A stretch of DNA of 59,944 bases from Methylomonas sp. (GTDB taxonomy: Bacteria > Pseudomonadota > Gammaproteobacteria > Methylococcales > Methylomonadaceae), in assembly GCA_002929135.1 (NCBI GenBank), contig PESC01000018.1, positions 1-59,944 of the forward strand, read 5' to 3'. Below, piece after piece: positions 45,953-54,948 of the stretch (its first letter is position 1; every line of letters begins with the position of its first letter). The position numbers and the translations under genes were made by a program. The notes beneath the pieces were generated by a model, which ran no database searches, was not told the DNA's origin, and saw only the letters and a program-made list of their open reading frames with translations.

Positions 45953-46810
45953 ATGCAGAAACCACTGAATTCCGCATCGAAATACGGCACACCACAGGCT
46001 TTGTCCGATCCCCGCTGGCTGCGCTATGCCGCCATTGGCATTACCCTTGTCATCATCGGCCTGTTTCTGGTGCTGCCGCTGGTAACGGTGTTGATCGAAG
46101 CCTTTGCCAAAGGCTGGTCGGCCTATGCCAAGGCGCTAACACAAAAAGATGCGCTGGCAGCGATGCGGCTGACCTTGCTGGTTGCCGCCATTACCGTACC
46201 GTTGACCACGGTGTTCGGCGTATCGGCAGCCTGGCTCATTGCCCGTTTCGACTTTCCCGGCAAAAACCTGCTGATTACCCTGATTGATCTGCCGTTCTCG
46301 GTATCACCGGTGATTGCCGGTTTGATTTACGTGTTGATTTTCGGCGCCCAGGGTTGGCTGGGACCGTGGCTGTCGGCGCACGACATCAAGATCATCTTTG
46401 CCGTGCCGGGCATCGTGCTGGCGACGCTGTTCGTCACCTTTCCGTTCGTCGCCCGCGAACTGATCCCGCTAATGCAGGAAATCGGCCACGAAGAAGAAGA
46501 AGCCGCGCTGTCGCTGGGTGCCAGCGGCTGGCAGACCTTTTTCAAGGTGACACTGCCCAACATCAAGTGGGGGCTGCTGTACGGCGTGTTACTGTGCAAT
46601 GCCCGCGCCATGGGCGAATTCGGCGCGGTGTCGGTGGTATCGGGTCATATCCGTGGCCTGACCAATACCCTGCCGTTGCATGTGGAAGTCAGCTACAACG
46701 AGTACAACTTCGTCGCTGCATTCGCCAGTGCCTCCTTGCTGGCGGGCCTGGCAGTCTTCACGCTGATTTTCAAGACCCTGCTGGAATGGAAGCAGGCGGG
46801 CAAGGGATGA
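45953..46810 (+). CDS. cysW: Sulfate ABC permease CysW
   Basis: The second permease, 285 residues, six helices. The EAA loop is [28 protein letters not shown], and [20 protein letters not shown] is a CysW signature. AAGGAGG precedes the start. It is co-transcribed with cysT and separated from cysA by 218 bases holding a palindromic repeat. Confidence 0.95.
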   Translation: MQKPLNSASKYGTPQALSDPRWLRYAAIGITLVIIGLFLVLPLVTVLIEAFAKGWSAYAKALTQKDALAAMRLTLLVAAITVPLTTVFGVSAAWLIARFDFPGKNLLITLIDLPFSVSPVIAGLIYVLIFGAQGWLGPWLSAHDIKIIFAVPGIVLATLFVTFPFVARELIPLMQEIGHEEEEAALSLGASGWQTFFKVTLPNIKWGLLYGVLLCNARAMGEFGAVSVVSGHIRGLTNTLPLHVEVSYNEYNFVAAFASASLLAGLAVFTLIFKTLLEWKQAGKG

Positions 46811-46943
46811 GGCGGCATCGCTTCGGAGCTGCGTTCTCCTGGTTACGATACAACGTGATGAACCCGGCCTGTCCTCGATGACGCCCAACGTAGCAGCGCC
46901 CCCTCATCTCCAGTCCTCGCTTCGCTCCCCCGCAGGAAAAAAA

Positions 46944-46980
46944 GCCCCTCTCCCTTGGGGAGAGGGGTTGGGGTGAGGGC
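46944..46980. repeat. CCCTCTCCC-family palindromic repeat, second copy
   Basis: GCCCCTCTCCCTTGGGGAGAGGGGTTGGGGTGAGGGC, a strong stem in the cysW-cysA gap. It is the same family as 45001-45077. Confidence 0.75.
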
Positions 46981-47028
46981 ACTAAACAACCACAGACTTT
47001 CACACCTACCCGATTTCAAGAGACAGTC

Positions 47029-48081
47029 ATGAGTATCGTACTTTCCAACATTTCCAAACAATTCGGCGCATTCAAGGCGCTGGACAGTATCAGCCTCGAC
47101 ATCGCCGAAGGCGAGTTGGTGGCGCTGCTGGGGCCATCGGGTTGTGGCAAGACCACGTTGCTGCGCATCATCGCCGGACTGGAGCAGGCCGACAGCGGCG
47201 AAGTGCATCTACAGGGTGACAACGTCACGCAACAGCCAGTGAAAAACCGGCAGATCGGCTTCGTGTTTCAGCATTACGCGCTGTTTCGCCACATGACGGT
47301 GTTCGACAACATCGCTTTCGGCCTGCGGGTCAAACCGCGCAAGGAACGGCTCAGCGAAACCGTCATCCACAAGAAAGTGCACGACTTGCTGAACCTGGTG
47401 CAACTGGACTGGCTGCACGATCGCTTTCCCGAACAACTGTCCGGTGGCCAGCGCCAACGCATCGCCCTGGCCCGCGCTTTGGCGGTGGAGCCGTCGGTAT
47501 TGCTGCTGGACGAACCTTTCGGCGCACTCGATGCCAGCGTGCGCAAAGACCTCAGGCTGTGGCTGCGCCATCTGCATCATGAACTCAACGTCACCAGTAT
47601 TTTCGTCACCCACGATCAGGAAGAGGCCATGGAAGTCGCCAGCCAGATCGTCGTGCTCAATCATGGCCGCATCGAGCAGAAAGGTTCGCCCAGTCAGATT
47701 TACGACCGCCCAGCCAACGATTTCGTATCGCGCTTCATCGGTCATACCAATATCTTCGACCTGGCGCACGATGATGCGGGCTGGCTGAAAACCCTGGGGC
47801 TTGTCGCAACGAATCCAAACGACCGTATCGCCCACGTCCGCCCGCATCACATCATCGTTGAAAAGCCCACATCAGCGGAAGCACCGACCATCGTGCTACA
47901 AGACTGGCAACATCTGGGCGCCACCATCCGGCTGGAATTGAACCCGGACGGTCGTAAAGCCCCTGAAAGCACCATTTACGCCGAAATGCCCAACGATAGA
48001 TTTCATGAGCTGGCGCTGAATCGCGGCGATCGCGTAGCGATGAAGGTCAAGCAGGCGCACTGGTTCAGCGTAACCGCTTAG
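47029..48081 (+). CDS. cysA: Sulfate ABC transporter ATPase CysA
   Basis: A 350-residue ATPase: Walker [10 protein letters not shown], signature [15 protein letters not shown], Walker [12 protein letters not shown], and a C-terminal TOBE-like domain ([24 protein letters not shown]). It drives the CysTW channel. The ATG is preceded by AAGAGACAG. Confidence 0.96.
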   Translation: MSIVLSNISKQFGAFKALDSISLDIAEGELVALLGPSGCGKTTLLRIIAGLEQADSGEVHLQGDNVTQQPVKNRQIGFVFQHYALFRHMTVFDNIAFGLRVKPRKERLSETVIHKKVHDLLNLVQLDWLHDRFPEQLSGGQRQRIALARALAVEPSVLLLDEPFGALDASVRKDLRLWLRHLHHELNVTSIFVTHDQEEAMEVASQIVVLNHGRIEQKGSPSQIYDRPANDFVSRFIGHTNIFDLAHDDAGWLKTLGLVATNPNDRIAHVRPHHIIVEKPTSAEAPTIVLQDWQHLGATIRLELNPDGRKAPESTIYAEMPNDRFHELALNRGDRVAMKVKQAHWFSVTA

Positions 48082-48213
48082 CTGCCGAAGGGAGAGCTTT
48101 TCTATGGCGCTTGGTTTCGCATAACCACATACCATTCCGTAGCTAGCCATTCTTCCAGGCGCAAGCCTTAGTTAGCACGCACGGACGCTCTCCGGGAGAA
48201 CCAGAAACGGCTG

Positions 48214-48264
48214 CTCTACGCAGGCTTGGCGCCCGTATGCATTCCCACGCTCGGCGTGGGAATG
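48214..48264. repeat. REP-like repeat with conserved flank
   Basis: The palindrome CATTCCCACGC-TCG-GCGTGGGAATG at 48240-48264 is preceded by CTCTACGCAGG...CCGTATG, which also precedes the copy at 7079. Confidence 0.7.
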
Positions 48265-48280
48265 TTAAAACGAGGGAAAC

Positions 48281-50476
48281 TTAAAAGTTGACTTTGAAAC
48301 CTGCCTGCACCAGCCTTGGCGCACCGGGCAAGATACCCCGGGTACGGTCGACGATGTAGGTTTCGTCCAGCAGGTTTTTCAATGCCACGAAGAAGTCGGT
48401 GTTGATGGGCTTGGCGTGGTAGGTGGTGGCGAGGTTGAGCACCACGTAGTCGTCGATCTGGCCGATTTGACCGTTGCCGTTGACCGGTATCTCCACGGTA
48501 TTGGCAAAGTCGCTGAATTGCTTACCGACATAGACAGTTTCCAGATGAATATCGAAACCGCTGACGTGGGAATAACCGATGGTGCTGGTTAGCAGGTGTT
48601 CGGGTGAGTAAGGCATACGGTTGCCGATGAATCTGCCGCGATCAAGGTCTTGGGCGGCAGCCGCGCCACAGCCGGTAGTTGCCAGACAGCGAAACGCCGA
48701 TGTCATATCGGCTGTCGCAACCCAGGTGTAAGCCGCCTGGAAATAGACGTTATGGTCGCTGTCGAACAAGGGGCCAAAATCCTGTCTGCCCAGAAATTCC
48801 GCACCTTCATACAGGGCAGCACCAGCCGCCAGTGGCGTCGCGCCACCGGCAATGCTGCCAACAGCGTTTTGTTGCTGGAAATCGGCCCGAAACAACGTCC
48901 CCTCAAGCCGGGCGCCAGTGTAGGGTCGGCTGCGAATGCCCACCTCGTAGTTGCGGCTTTTCTCCGGCCCGACATCGACCATGGTGCCGAAATTGTCGAT
49001 GGCATCCTCCACCCTCGGTGGTGCAAAGCCGCCATGAAAGCCAAAGAATGCGGTGAACTGTTCGTTGGGCGAATAAGCGCCGCCGAAGGCGGGCAAAATT
49101 TCGGTCACCGTTGTTTGGCCACCTCTGCCATTCAGTTCGTTGAGTCGACCAAAATCCATGTGCTCGATGCGCACACCCGGCGTCAGACTGAAGTCGCCTA
49201 GGATGAATTTATTCTGGGCAAAGCCGGAATAGGCGCTGGTATCACGCTGGTTTTCTTCAACAAAAGTGGTTGCCGTCGGTCTAATATTGGTTTGGTTACG
49301 AAATTGCTCTTCGAAATGGGCACGGAAGCCCATGTCCAGTTCGTTGTTGATGCCCAGGGTACGGTGATTGACATGCAGCCGGGGTTCGACGCCGTAACTG
49401 TAGTAGTCGCGCAAGCGGCCTTCCATCACATTACAGCCATCGACGTTTATAGCCTCTCCGCGCAAACGCGCATCGCGGATGGCAACAGCACATGGCGTAT
49501 TGCCCTGGGTATCCGTCGTCGTACTGGTTTGCCGCCACCAGTCGCGATGAAAGTGCGACCAATAAACGTTGGTAATCAGCGACACATCGTTGTTGAACAA
49601 GTGCTGATGGGTCAACGAGGTGCCCCAGCGGTCGGTTTCGAACGTGTCGTTCTTGAACGGGTTGTAGCGGATGCCGAAATTGCGCAGCTCGGCTTCGGTG
49701 ATGCCCGAGTAGGTCACCATCGAATGTTCCTGGAAGTAATTGCCGCGCAGCGTTATGGCGTTGCGGCTGTCAATGTCGTAAACGCCTTTGATGTTGAAAT
49801 CGTTGATGTCGGAATGGGTGTTGTCGCGGGCACCTTCGCTTTCCTTGTGGGTGATGTCGACCAAACCGCCGAAATCGCCCCATTTGCCACCGTAATTGAA
49901 GTGACCGTCGTAAAACCCGCGGTTACCACCGGTGAAGCTCAAGGAGCCGCCGGGCTTTTGCGGTGGATTGGGTGTCAGGTAGTTGATGGTACCGCTGATG
50001 GTTTGCGGGCCGAATTTGATCTGCTCTGGCCCTTTCAATACCTCGATACTGGCAAAACGCTCGATCGGCGGATGGTAGTAGCTGGCGTTGTCGCCATAGG
50101 GCGCATACGACAACGGAATGCCGTCTTCCAATAACAAGGTTTTGGTTGATCGGGTAGGGTTCATGCCGCGAATACCAATGTTGGGCCGCATGCCAAAACC
50201 CTCTTCATCGCGCACATGCACACCGGGCACTTTGCGCAAAGCTTCGTTGACGTTGAACACATGGCTTTTGAACAGCTCTTCCTTGGTCAGAATGTTGACG
50301 GTACTGGCCAGTCTCCTCAGCGAGGAATCCGACTCGACGATTTCGACGACAGGCATTTCCAAGGTTGGCAGCTCCTTGTCGGCGGCGTTGCTGGTATCGG
50401 CAATCAGGATCGGTAGAACGCAGCCCATTGCTTGCGCAATGCGACTGGGTGTTAGCAATTTCGTTGATTTAGTCAT
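48281..50476 (-). CDS. TonB-dependent receptor, FecA-like
   Basis: A 731-residue outer-membrane receptor. After a signal peptide (cleavage near TSNA) come a short TonB-box region (LEMPVVEIVES), the plug domain (ALRKVPGVHVRDE, IGIRGMNPTRS, ASIEVLKGPEQIKFG, GTINYLTP) and a 22-strand-type barrel ending in FKVNF. It resembles the ferric-citrate FecA group but lacks the extra N-terminal signalling domain. A Fur-box candidate lies upstream, which fits iron-siderophore or iron-citrate uptake. It would rely on TonB-ExbBD. Confidence 0.9.
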   Translation of the reverse strand: MTKSTKLLTPSRIAQAMGCVLPILIADTSNAADKELPTLEMPVVEIVESDSSLRRLASTVNILTKEELFKSHVFNVNEALRKVPGVHVRDEEGFGMRPNIGIRGMNPTRSTKTLLLEDGIPLSYAPYGDNASYYHPPIERFASIEVLKGPEQIKFGPQTISGTINYLTPNPPQKPGGSLSFTGGNRGFYDGHFNYGGKWGDFGGLVDITHKESEGARDNTHSDINDFNIKGVYDIDSRNAITLRGNYFQEHSMVTYSGITEAELRNFGIRYNPFKNDTFETDRWGTSLTHQHLFNNDVSLITNVYWSHFHRDWWRQTSTTTDTQGNTPCAVAIRDARLRGEAINVDGCNVMEGRLRDYYSYGVEPRLHVNHRTLGINNELDMGFRAHFEEQFRNQTNIRPTATTFVEENQRDTSAYSGFAQNKFILGDFSLTPGVRIEHMDFGRLNELNGRGGQTTVTEILPAFGGAYSPNEQFTAFFGFHGGFAPPRVEDAIDNFGTMVDVGPEKSRNYEVGIRSRPYTGARLEGTLFRADFQQQNAVGSIAGGATPLAAGAALYEGAEFLGRQDFGPLFDSDHNVYFQAAYTWVATADMTSAFRCLATTGCGAAAAQDLDRGRFIGNRMPYSPEHLLTSTIGYSHVSGFDIHLETVYVGKQFSDFANTVEIPVNGNGQIGQIDDYVVLNLATTYHAKPINTDFFVALKNLLDETYIVDRTRGILPGAPRLVQAGFKVNF

Positions 50477-50539
50477 GGCGTTTATTGGCTTGTGTATCAA
50501 AGGATGCGGGAGTTTACGCAAAACAATTCGCTATGTAAA

Positions 50540-50554
50540 TGAGAATGTTTTCCA
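50540..50554. promoter_or_regulatory. Candidate Fur box for the FecA-like receptor
   Basis: TGAGAAT-G-TTTTCCA fits the 7-1-7 Fur consensus at 10 of 14 positions, and AATGAGAAT is a well-known half-site form. It lies 64 bases before the receptor start on the minus strand. Confidence 0.5.
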
Positions 50555-50708
50555 TTAACATAGCGCGCATCTTTTGCCTCTCGCTATTCGACGCTTTTAA
50601 CCCGCCTGTTTTCCGGCTTTATTACCACTGCTCGAAAAACCATCTTGTCAATTTTGCCGATCATGCCGCCGCCCTGTACCATGACAAACTTTGTAACAGG
50701 AGGTAGAC

Positions 50709-51248
50709 ATGAATCTGCATTTGCAACTCGTCCGCGACTTTCATGAGCATTTCGGCATCGATCAACCCGATTACCCGGAAACCCGCCATTTATCCGATAT
50801 GGACATCGTCATGCGCCAAGCCCTGCTGATGGATTGCGGCAGCGAAACCTTCAAGGCCATCACAACGGGCGATCTGGTCAAAATTTTGTCTGGCCTGGTG
50901 GATTTGGCTTACAACGCATTGGCGGCGATTGCCTGTCGAGGCGACGATGTGGTCAATAGCTCGGCTCAGTGGCGTCGTGATGGTTCGGTGTTACCGGTAA
51001 TGCAGGTGATTTCCGACAGGATCAACGCCTGCAATAGTGGCGAAACCGTTGATTATTCGGCGCTATACAAACTGTGCGAGCAGCTTGCCAGCGCGTTCGT
51101 CAATGCCGATTTCGACCAGGCCTTCCGCATGGTGCATCAAAACATCATGGTGCAGGCTGTGCGGGAAGGCGGTTCGTCTTACCGGCAGCGCCTGGCACGC
51201 GAAACGCTGCCTGCGACACCTGACCTCAGTGATGCACTCTACGAATGA
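50709..51248 (+). CDS. MazG/PRA-PH-like all-alpha protein, divergent
   Basis: A 179-residue protein with a strong AGGAGGT site. The start VRDFHEHFGI, then MRQALLMDCGSETFKAITTG and LVKILSGLVDLAYNALAAI, recalls the all-alpha NTP pyrophosphatase (phosphoribosyl-ATP pyrophosphohydrolase-like) group. The usual EExxE metal site appears only partly kept (MDCGSE), so activity is doubtful. No partner gene is evident; it lies between the receptor and a VOC protein. Confidence 0.6.
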   Translation: MNLHLQLVRDFHEHFGIDQPDYPETRHLSDMDIVMRQALLMDCGSETFKAITTGDLVKILSGLVDLAYNALAAIACRGDDVVNSSAQWRRDGSVLPVMQVISDRINACNSGETVDYSALYKLCEQLASAFVNADFDQAFRMVHQNIMVQAVREGGSSYRQRLARETLPATPDLSDALYE

Positions 51249-51341
51249 CAGGTTGCGTTCGGATTTTGCGCTCTACGCGAAACGGCACGGCGGACTGTTC
51301 TGCCGACGATAGTTACAGGGTGAGTGCTAGCGGCTTAGGCT

Positions 51342-51347
51342 TATAAT
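51342..51347 (+). promoter_or_regulatory. Candidate -10 box of the VOC gene
   Basis: TATAAT 27 bases before the start. The -35 region is weak. Confidence 0.3.
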
Positions 51348-51373
51348 CGGTCGGTTTTTTCAGGAGGGCTGCC

Positions 51374-51751
51374 ATGTCCAAATTCAATCTGACCCTGCAT
51401 CACGCTAGCCTCATCGTTTCCGATACCGAAAAGTCGCTGGTGCTGTATCGCGACATTCTGGATATGACGCTGGTTGAGCGCCCCAACCTGCCGTTTCCGG
51501 GCGCCTGGTTGCAAATAGGTGAGCAGCAGATTCATTTGCTGGAGCTGGACAATCCCGATCCGATCAGCGGCAGGCCGACACACGGTGGCCGCGACCGTCA
51601 TGTGGCGTTGCACTGCACAGACGTCGATGCGCTCAGGACGGAGCTTGACCGGCATCAAATGCCTTACACCTTAAGCATTTCCGGGCGTAAGGCCTTGTTT
51701 TGTCGTGATCGCGACGGTAACGCACTGGAGTTCATCGAACGGCCTGCCTGA
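51374..51751 (+). CDS. VOC/glyoxalase-superfamily protein
   Basis: A 125-residue protein with paired beta-alpha-beta-beta-beta modules (LHHASLIVSDTEKSLVLYRDIL and RHVALHCTDVDALRTEL). Metal-ligand positions fit H9/H10, E56 (LLELDNP), H75 and E121 (LEFIE). VOC members include glyoxalases, dioxygenases and resistance proteins; the substrate is not readable. CAGGAGGG precedes the start. It converges on trkA. Confidence 0.85.
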   Translation: MSKFNLTLHHASLIVSDTEKSLVLYRDILDMTLVERPNLPFPGAWLQIGEQQIHLLELDNPDPISGRPTHGGRDRHVALHCTDVDALRTELDRHQMPYTLSISGRKALFCRDRDGNALEFIERPA

Positions 51752-51764
51752 TGCCGGTAGCGTC

Positions 51765-53123
51765 TCAAATAGGCTGGAAGTAGGCTTCTATATCCCTGAC
51801 CAGCTTTTTTTCGAGCGCAAACATCACGACATGGTCGCCTTCGACGAACACCGTGTCGTGATGTACCGGAACCATTTCCTGGTTGCGGATCAATGCGCCC
51901 AGAATGACGCCTTCGGGCAAGCCGATTTGATCGACGCGCAGGCCAACGACCGAGCTGCCGTTCTTGCTGCTGCGATGGGCGATGGCCTCGATGGCTTCCG
52001 CACTGCCGCCGCACACCGAACAGACACCCACCACGTCACCCTTGCGGACATGCTTCAGAATGCTGCCCAGGGTTTCCAAGCGGGGCTGAATGGCCAGATC
52101 GATGTCGGTGCCGTCCAGCAGCTTCAGGTAGGACGCGTTGTTGATGAGGCAAATCGATTTCTTGGCGCCGAGCTTTTTCGCCAGCCCGGCTGAAATCAGG
52201 TTGATGCCGTCGTTGTCGGTAATGCTGCAGAACAGGTCGACATTTTCGATCATCTCCTCCAGCAACAACGATTCATCGGTACAGTCGCCATGCAGAATCA
52301 GGGTTTTGCGCAAGTCGTTTGCAATCTCCCGCCCTCGTGTGATGTCTTTTTCTATGATCTTGACCTGATAGTTGTTTTCCAGGGCTAACCCCAGGCGTTT
52401 GCCGACATGACCGCCGCCAGCCAACATGATCGATTTGATCGGCGACTCCAGTTTGTGCAAGTCCACCAGCAGCTTTTTCACCCTGTCGCGCGGACAGACG
52501 AAGAACACCTCATCACCGGTTGCCATGATGGCTTCACCATTGACCGGTATCGCCTTGCCATCACGGAAAATGGCGGCAACACGAATCATACTGTCCGCCA
52601 GTTTTTCCTTGACGGCATGTATGCGCTTGCCGGTCAGAAAGCCGGTGGGTACTACGCGAATCGACACCAGACGCACCAAGCCATCGGCAAATTCCGACAC
52701 ATGGCGGGCACCGGGGAATTTGATCAAATTGCGTATGGCGTCGGTGACCACCTGCTCCGGGCTGATGACGATGTCGATACCGCCAGGCTGAAACAGCTCG
52801 GGGTGGTTCAGGAAATCGATAGCGCGAACGCGGGCGATGGTCTTGGGTTTGCTGTACAAGGTGTTGATGACCTGGCAGGCCAGCATATTGGTTTCGTCGC
52901 GGTCGGTGACAGCAATCACCATGTCGGCATCGCCGATACCGGCGTTTTCCAGCACACTGGGATGGGCAGCGTTGCCTTCGACAGTGCCTATGTCCAGACG
53001 GCCTTTTAGTGCTGTCAATAGCGCCGGGTTCTTGTCGATGACGACAATGTCGTTTTCCTCGCTGGCCAGAGCGCCCGCGACCGAAGAGCCGGTCACACCG
53101 GCGCCGAGAATAACGATTTTCAT
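51765..53123 (-). CDS. trkA: Trk potassium uptake regulator TrkA
   Basis: The NAD-binding regulatory subunit of Trk potassium channels, cytosolic and membrane-associated. It has 452 residues in two tandem RCK units. Each begins with a Rossmann motif (VILGAGVTGSSVAG, IMLAGGGHVGKRLGLAL) and ends with an RCK_C domain. It would need a TrkH or TrkG channel encoded elsewhere. It starts about 280 bases from the tRNA cluster, transcribed away from it. Confidence 0.96.
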   Translation of the reverse strand: MKIVILGAGVTGSSVAGALASEENDIVVIDKNPALLTALKGRLDIGTVEGNAAHPSVLENAGIGDADMVIAVTDRDETNMLACQVINTLYSKPKTIARVRAIDFLNHPELFQPGGIDIVISPEQVVTDAIRNLIKFPGARHVSEFADGLVRLVSIRVVPTGFLTGKRIHAVKEKLADSMIRVAAIFRDGKAIPVNGEAIMATGDEVFFVCPRDRVKKLLVDLHKLESPIKSIMLAGGGHVGKRLGLALENNYQVKIIEKDITRGREIANDLRKTLILHGDCTDESLLLEEMIENVDLFCSITDNDGINLISAGLAKKLGAKKSICLINNASYLKLLDGTDIDLAIQPRLETLGSILKHVRKGDVVGVCSVCGGSAEAIEAIAHRSSKNGSSVVGLRVDQIGLPEGVILGALIRNQEMVPVHHDTVFVEGDHVVMFALEKKLVRDIEAYFQPI

Positions 53124-53252
53124 GGGGAAAATGGAGGATAAGCCAGCGTTGGAAAGGTGATCGAACGAGGGTGAAATACCCTGCGATTCGAGCGCACGAT
53201 TATACCGTCATCATCTTGCAACACCGTTGAATCAGTCTTTTCGATTTTGCAG

Positions 53253-53281
53253 TTGACAGTGTGAGGGTTTGTAAATATGAT
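53253..53281 (+). promoter_or_regulatory. Near-consensus sigma-70 promoter of the tRNA cluster
   Basis: -35 TTGACA (53253-53258), 17-base spacer, -10 TATGAT (53276-53281). The discriminator after it (TAGCGCC) is GC-rich, as in stringently controlled stable-RNA promoters. This gives a leader of about 120 bases before the first tRNA. Confidence 0.7.
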
Positions 53282-53406
53282 TAGCGCCTTAACGAACGGG
53301 TAGCAAAGCTGCCCAAATTACTCTGAAAGTCAGCTACAGACAGATGCCTTTCATTGGCTTGGCCTGATACATGCAGTCTTTCTTTCTGAGCGTTAAAAAG
53401 TCACAA

Positions 53407-53483
53407 CGGGGTATAGCGCAGTCTGGTAGCGCGTCTGCTTTGGGAGCAGAATGTCGGGAGTTCGAATCTCTCTACCCCGACCA
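53407..53483 (+). tRNA. tRNA-Pro (anticodon TGG)
   Basis: A 77-base cloverleaf with CCA encoded. The acceptor CGGGGTA pairs with TACCCCG, the anticodon loop is TTTGGGA with TGG, and the T arm contains TTCGAAT. Confidence 0.95.
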
Positions 53484-53489
53484 CGATTT

Positions 53490-53566
53490 GCGCTTGTAGC
53501 TCAGACGGATAGAGCATCGGCCTTCTAAGCCGAGGGTCGCAGGTTCGAATCCTGCCAAGCGTGCCA
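53490..53566 (+). tRNA. tRNA-Arg (anticodon TCT)
   Basis: A 77-base cloverleaf with CCA encoded. GCGCTTG pairs with CAAGCGT (first pair G-U), the anticodon stem TCGGC/GCCGA encloses CTTCTAA, and the T arm has TTCGAAT. Confidence 0.93.
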
Positions 53567-53586
53567 TCCGAAATACAAATGATTAT

Positions 53587-53663
53587 GGTGAGCGTAGCTC
53601 AGTAGGTAGAGCCCCGGATTGTGATTCCGGTTGTCGTGGGTTCGAGCCCCATCGTTCACCCCA
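53587..53663 (+). tRNA. tRNA-His (anticodon GTG)
   Basis: It has the extra 5' G (G-1) opposite C73 typical of tRNA-His. The acceptor GTGAGCG pairs with CGTTCAC, the anticodon loop is TTGTGAT, and CCA is encoded. A weak CAACGA-CTC-TCGTTG hairpin follows at 53671-53685. Confidence 0.95.
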
Positions 53664-53856
53664 CCTAAATCAACGACTCTCGTTGCCCCCCCCAACATGG
53701 TTCGCTGCTAGCAAGTTTTTTCCGAATCCAATGACAATGCTCTATGACAAAAGAGCCTCCCCTGCAGACGCCACATAAAAATTCGGACAACCATTCAGAA
53801 GCTGTCTGGCAAAATAATTTTCAGTAAAATCAAGCCTTTTTGGGTGACGGCTAAAA

Positions 53857-53997
53857 ATGACTTACGAAAGCCATTTAAGTCAAGAGGAATGGGGCTTTAT
53901 AAGCAAACACTTTGAGCCGCCCAGTGCGCGAGGGAGCCGCCATAAGCACTGCAAAAAAATCATTGTGAACGCCATTCTCTTTTGTTCTAACGGGCAG
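53857..53997 (+). pseudogene. IS5-type transposase, N-terminal fragment
   Basis: From the ATG the translation begins MTYESHLSQEEWGFISKHF and continues to IIVNAILF, the N-terminal pattern of IS5-family transposases. It stops matching where the sequence joins another transposase fragment in opposite orientation (about 53990). Only about 45 residues remain and no catalytic domain. Confidence 0.6.
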
Positions 53998-54421
53998 GAT
54001 AACGTGGCGTACTTTCTACCGCAAACATAAACCCCAGCCGGTGATTTTTTACCGCCTTGAGGTTGTCCACACAGGCATACCAACTGTCCCCGGTCATGAA
54101 ATCCGGTTGTAATCCCCAGGCCAGCGCCTCGTCCAACATGTCGCGAAAATAGTCATTTTTGGTTTTGCCTTCCGCCTTATCGTAGATGCGGTAGTTGACG
54201 GGCAGCTCCATGCGTTGGCTGTAGGCTTTGTCCAAGGTGCTGTCATCCACGCTCAGCGTCCCGCCCACCAGATTCAATAGGCATTTGGCCTCATCGAACA
54301 AATCTTTCGGCTCGTAACTTTCTCGTAACAGGAAGCGATTCACGCTGTCATGGGTGATGTTCATCACCTCGGCAAGACGGGTGCAGGTGCTTGATTTCGG
54401 TTCGCTCATCAAAAATCCCAT
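53987..54421 (-). pseudogene. IS701/IS4-type transposase remnant
   Basis: About 145 codons: EPKSSTCTRLAEVMNITHDS and GGTLSVDDSTLDKAYS, then VNYRIYDKAEGKTKNDYF and VTGDSW-like FMTGDSWYACVDNLK, and a premature end at ESTPRYPAR. From memory of the family, about 40-45 residues are missing between DKAYS and PVNYRIY, and the whole C-terminal part with the catalytic Glu is absent. It is therefore inactive. Confidence 0.7.
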
Positions 54422-54550
54422 ATACCTTGGCAAGGTGCAGCGCGCCTCTGTCGCTGGGCGGCTTGGTTTTCTTATCATCCCTGAATCGCTCTTGGTAAAT
54501 GTTCTGCCGTCTCATATTTTTTGCTCATTCGTCAATGCGTAAGTCCTAGA

Positions 54551-54697
54551 ATGAAACGTATCGGCCTGCTGTTGGCAGAAAACGGCGTGTCCGTGATCTT
54601 TTTGCCTCGTTATTCTCCTGATTTGTCGCCCATCGAGCTGGCTTGGTCGAAAATCAAATCCAGCTTTTGCTCCGAACAACCATTACAAATCAATTAG
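54551..54697 (+). pseudogene. IS630-type transposase, C-terminal fragment
   Basis: A 48-codon frame with VIFLPRYSPDLSPIELAWSKIK, the C-terminal signature of IS630/Tc1-mariner (DDE_3) transposases. The upstream two thirds of the gene are missing. It shows that this IS family has been active in the genome, as the 55-180 element also suggests. Confidence 0.75.
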
Positions 54698-54873
54698 TTG
54701 CTAGCGAGCGCGGCTTTTTAAGTCACGGATTCAGGTTACAAGCAATCCGTCAACCATGCGTTTGCTACATGCGACTAACGGCTGTTGCCGATCAGGATTT
54801 TTAATCAATTTTTGATTTTGATTTTATAGAAAATTGAGATGGAAATCGGGACACTGGAACCGTGGTAGCGGCT

Positions 54874-54889
54874 GACTCAGATTTGAGTC
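54874..54889. promoter_or_regulatory. Palindrome upstream of the repeat-protein gene
   Basis: GACTCA-GATT-TGAGTC, a perfect 6-bp dyad about 60 bases before the repeat-protein start, in the expected promoter region. It could be an operator; no family was recognised. The interval 54698-54948 is otherwise AT-rich and gene-free. Confidence 0.35.
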
Positions 54890-54948
54890 GATAAAGTTGT
54901 TCCACTCTAACTTTTGGAATATTAAAATTTCTTTATGGAGTAATGGCG

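Noticed and set aside
49292-50134. A 280-codon frame antisense to the TonB receptor
   Set aside because: Overlaps a clear receptor gene entirely and lacks recognisable domains.
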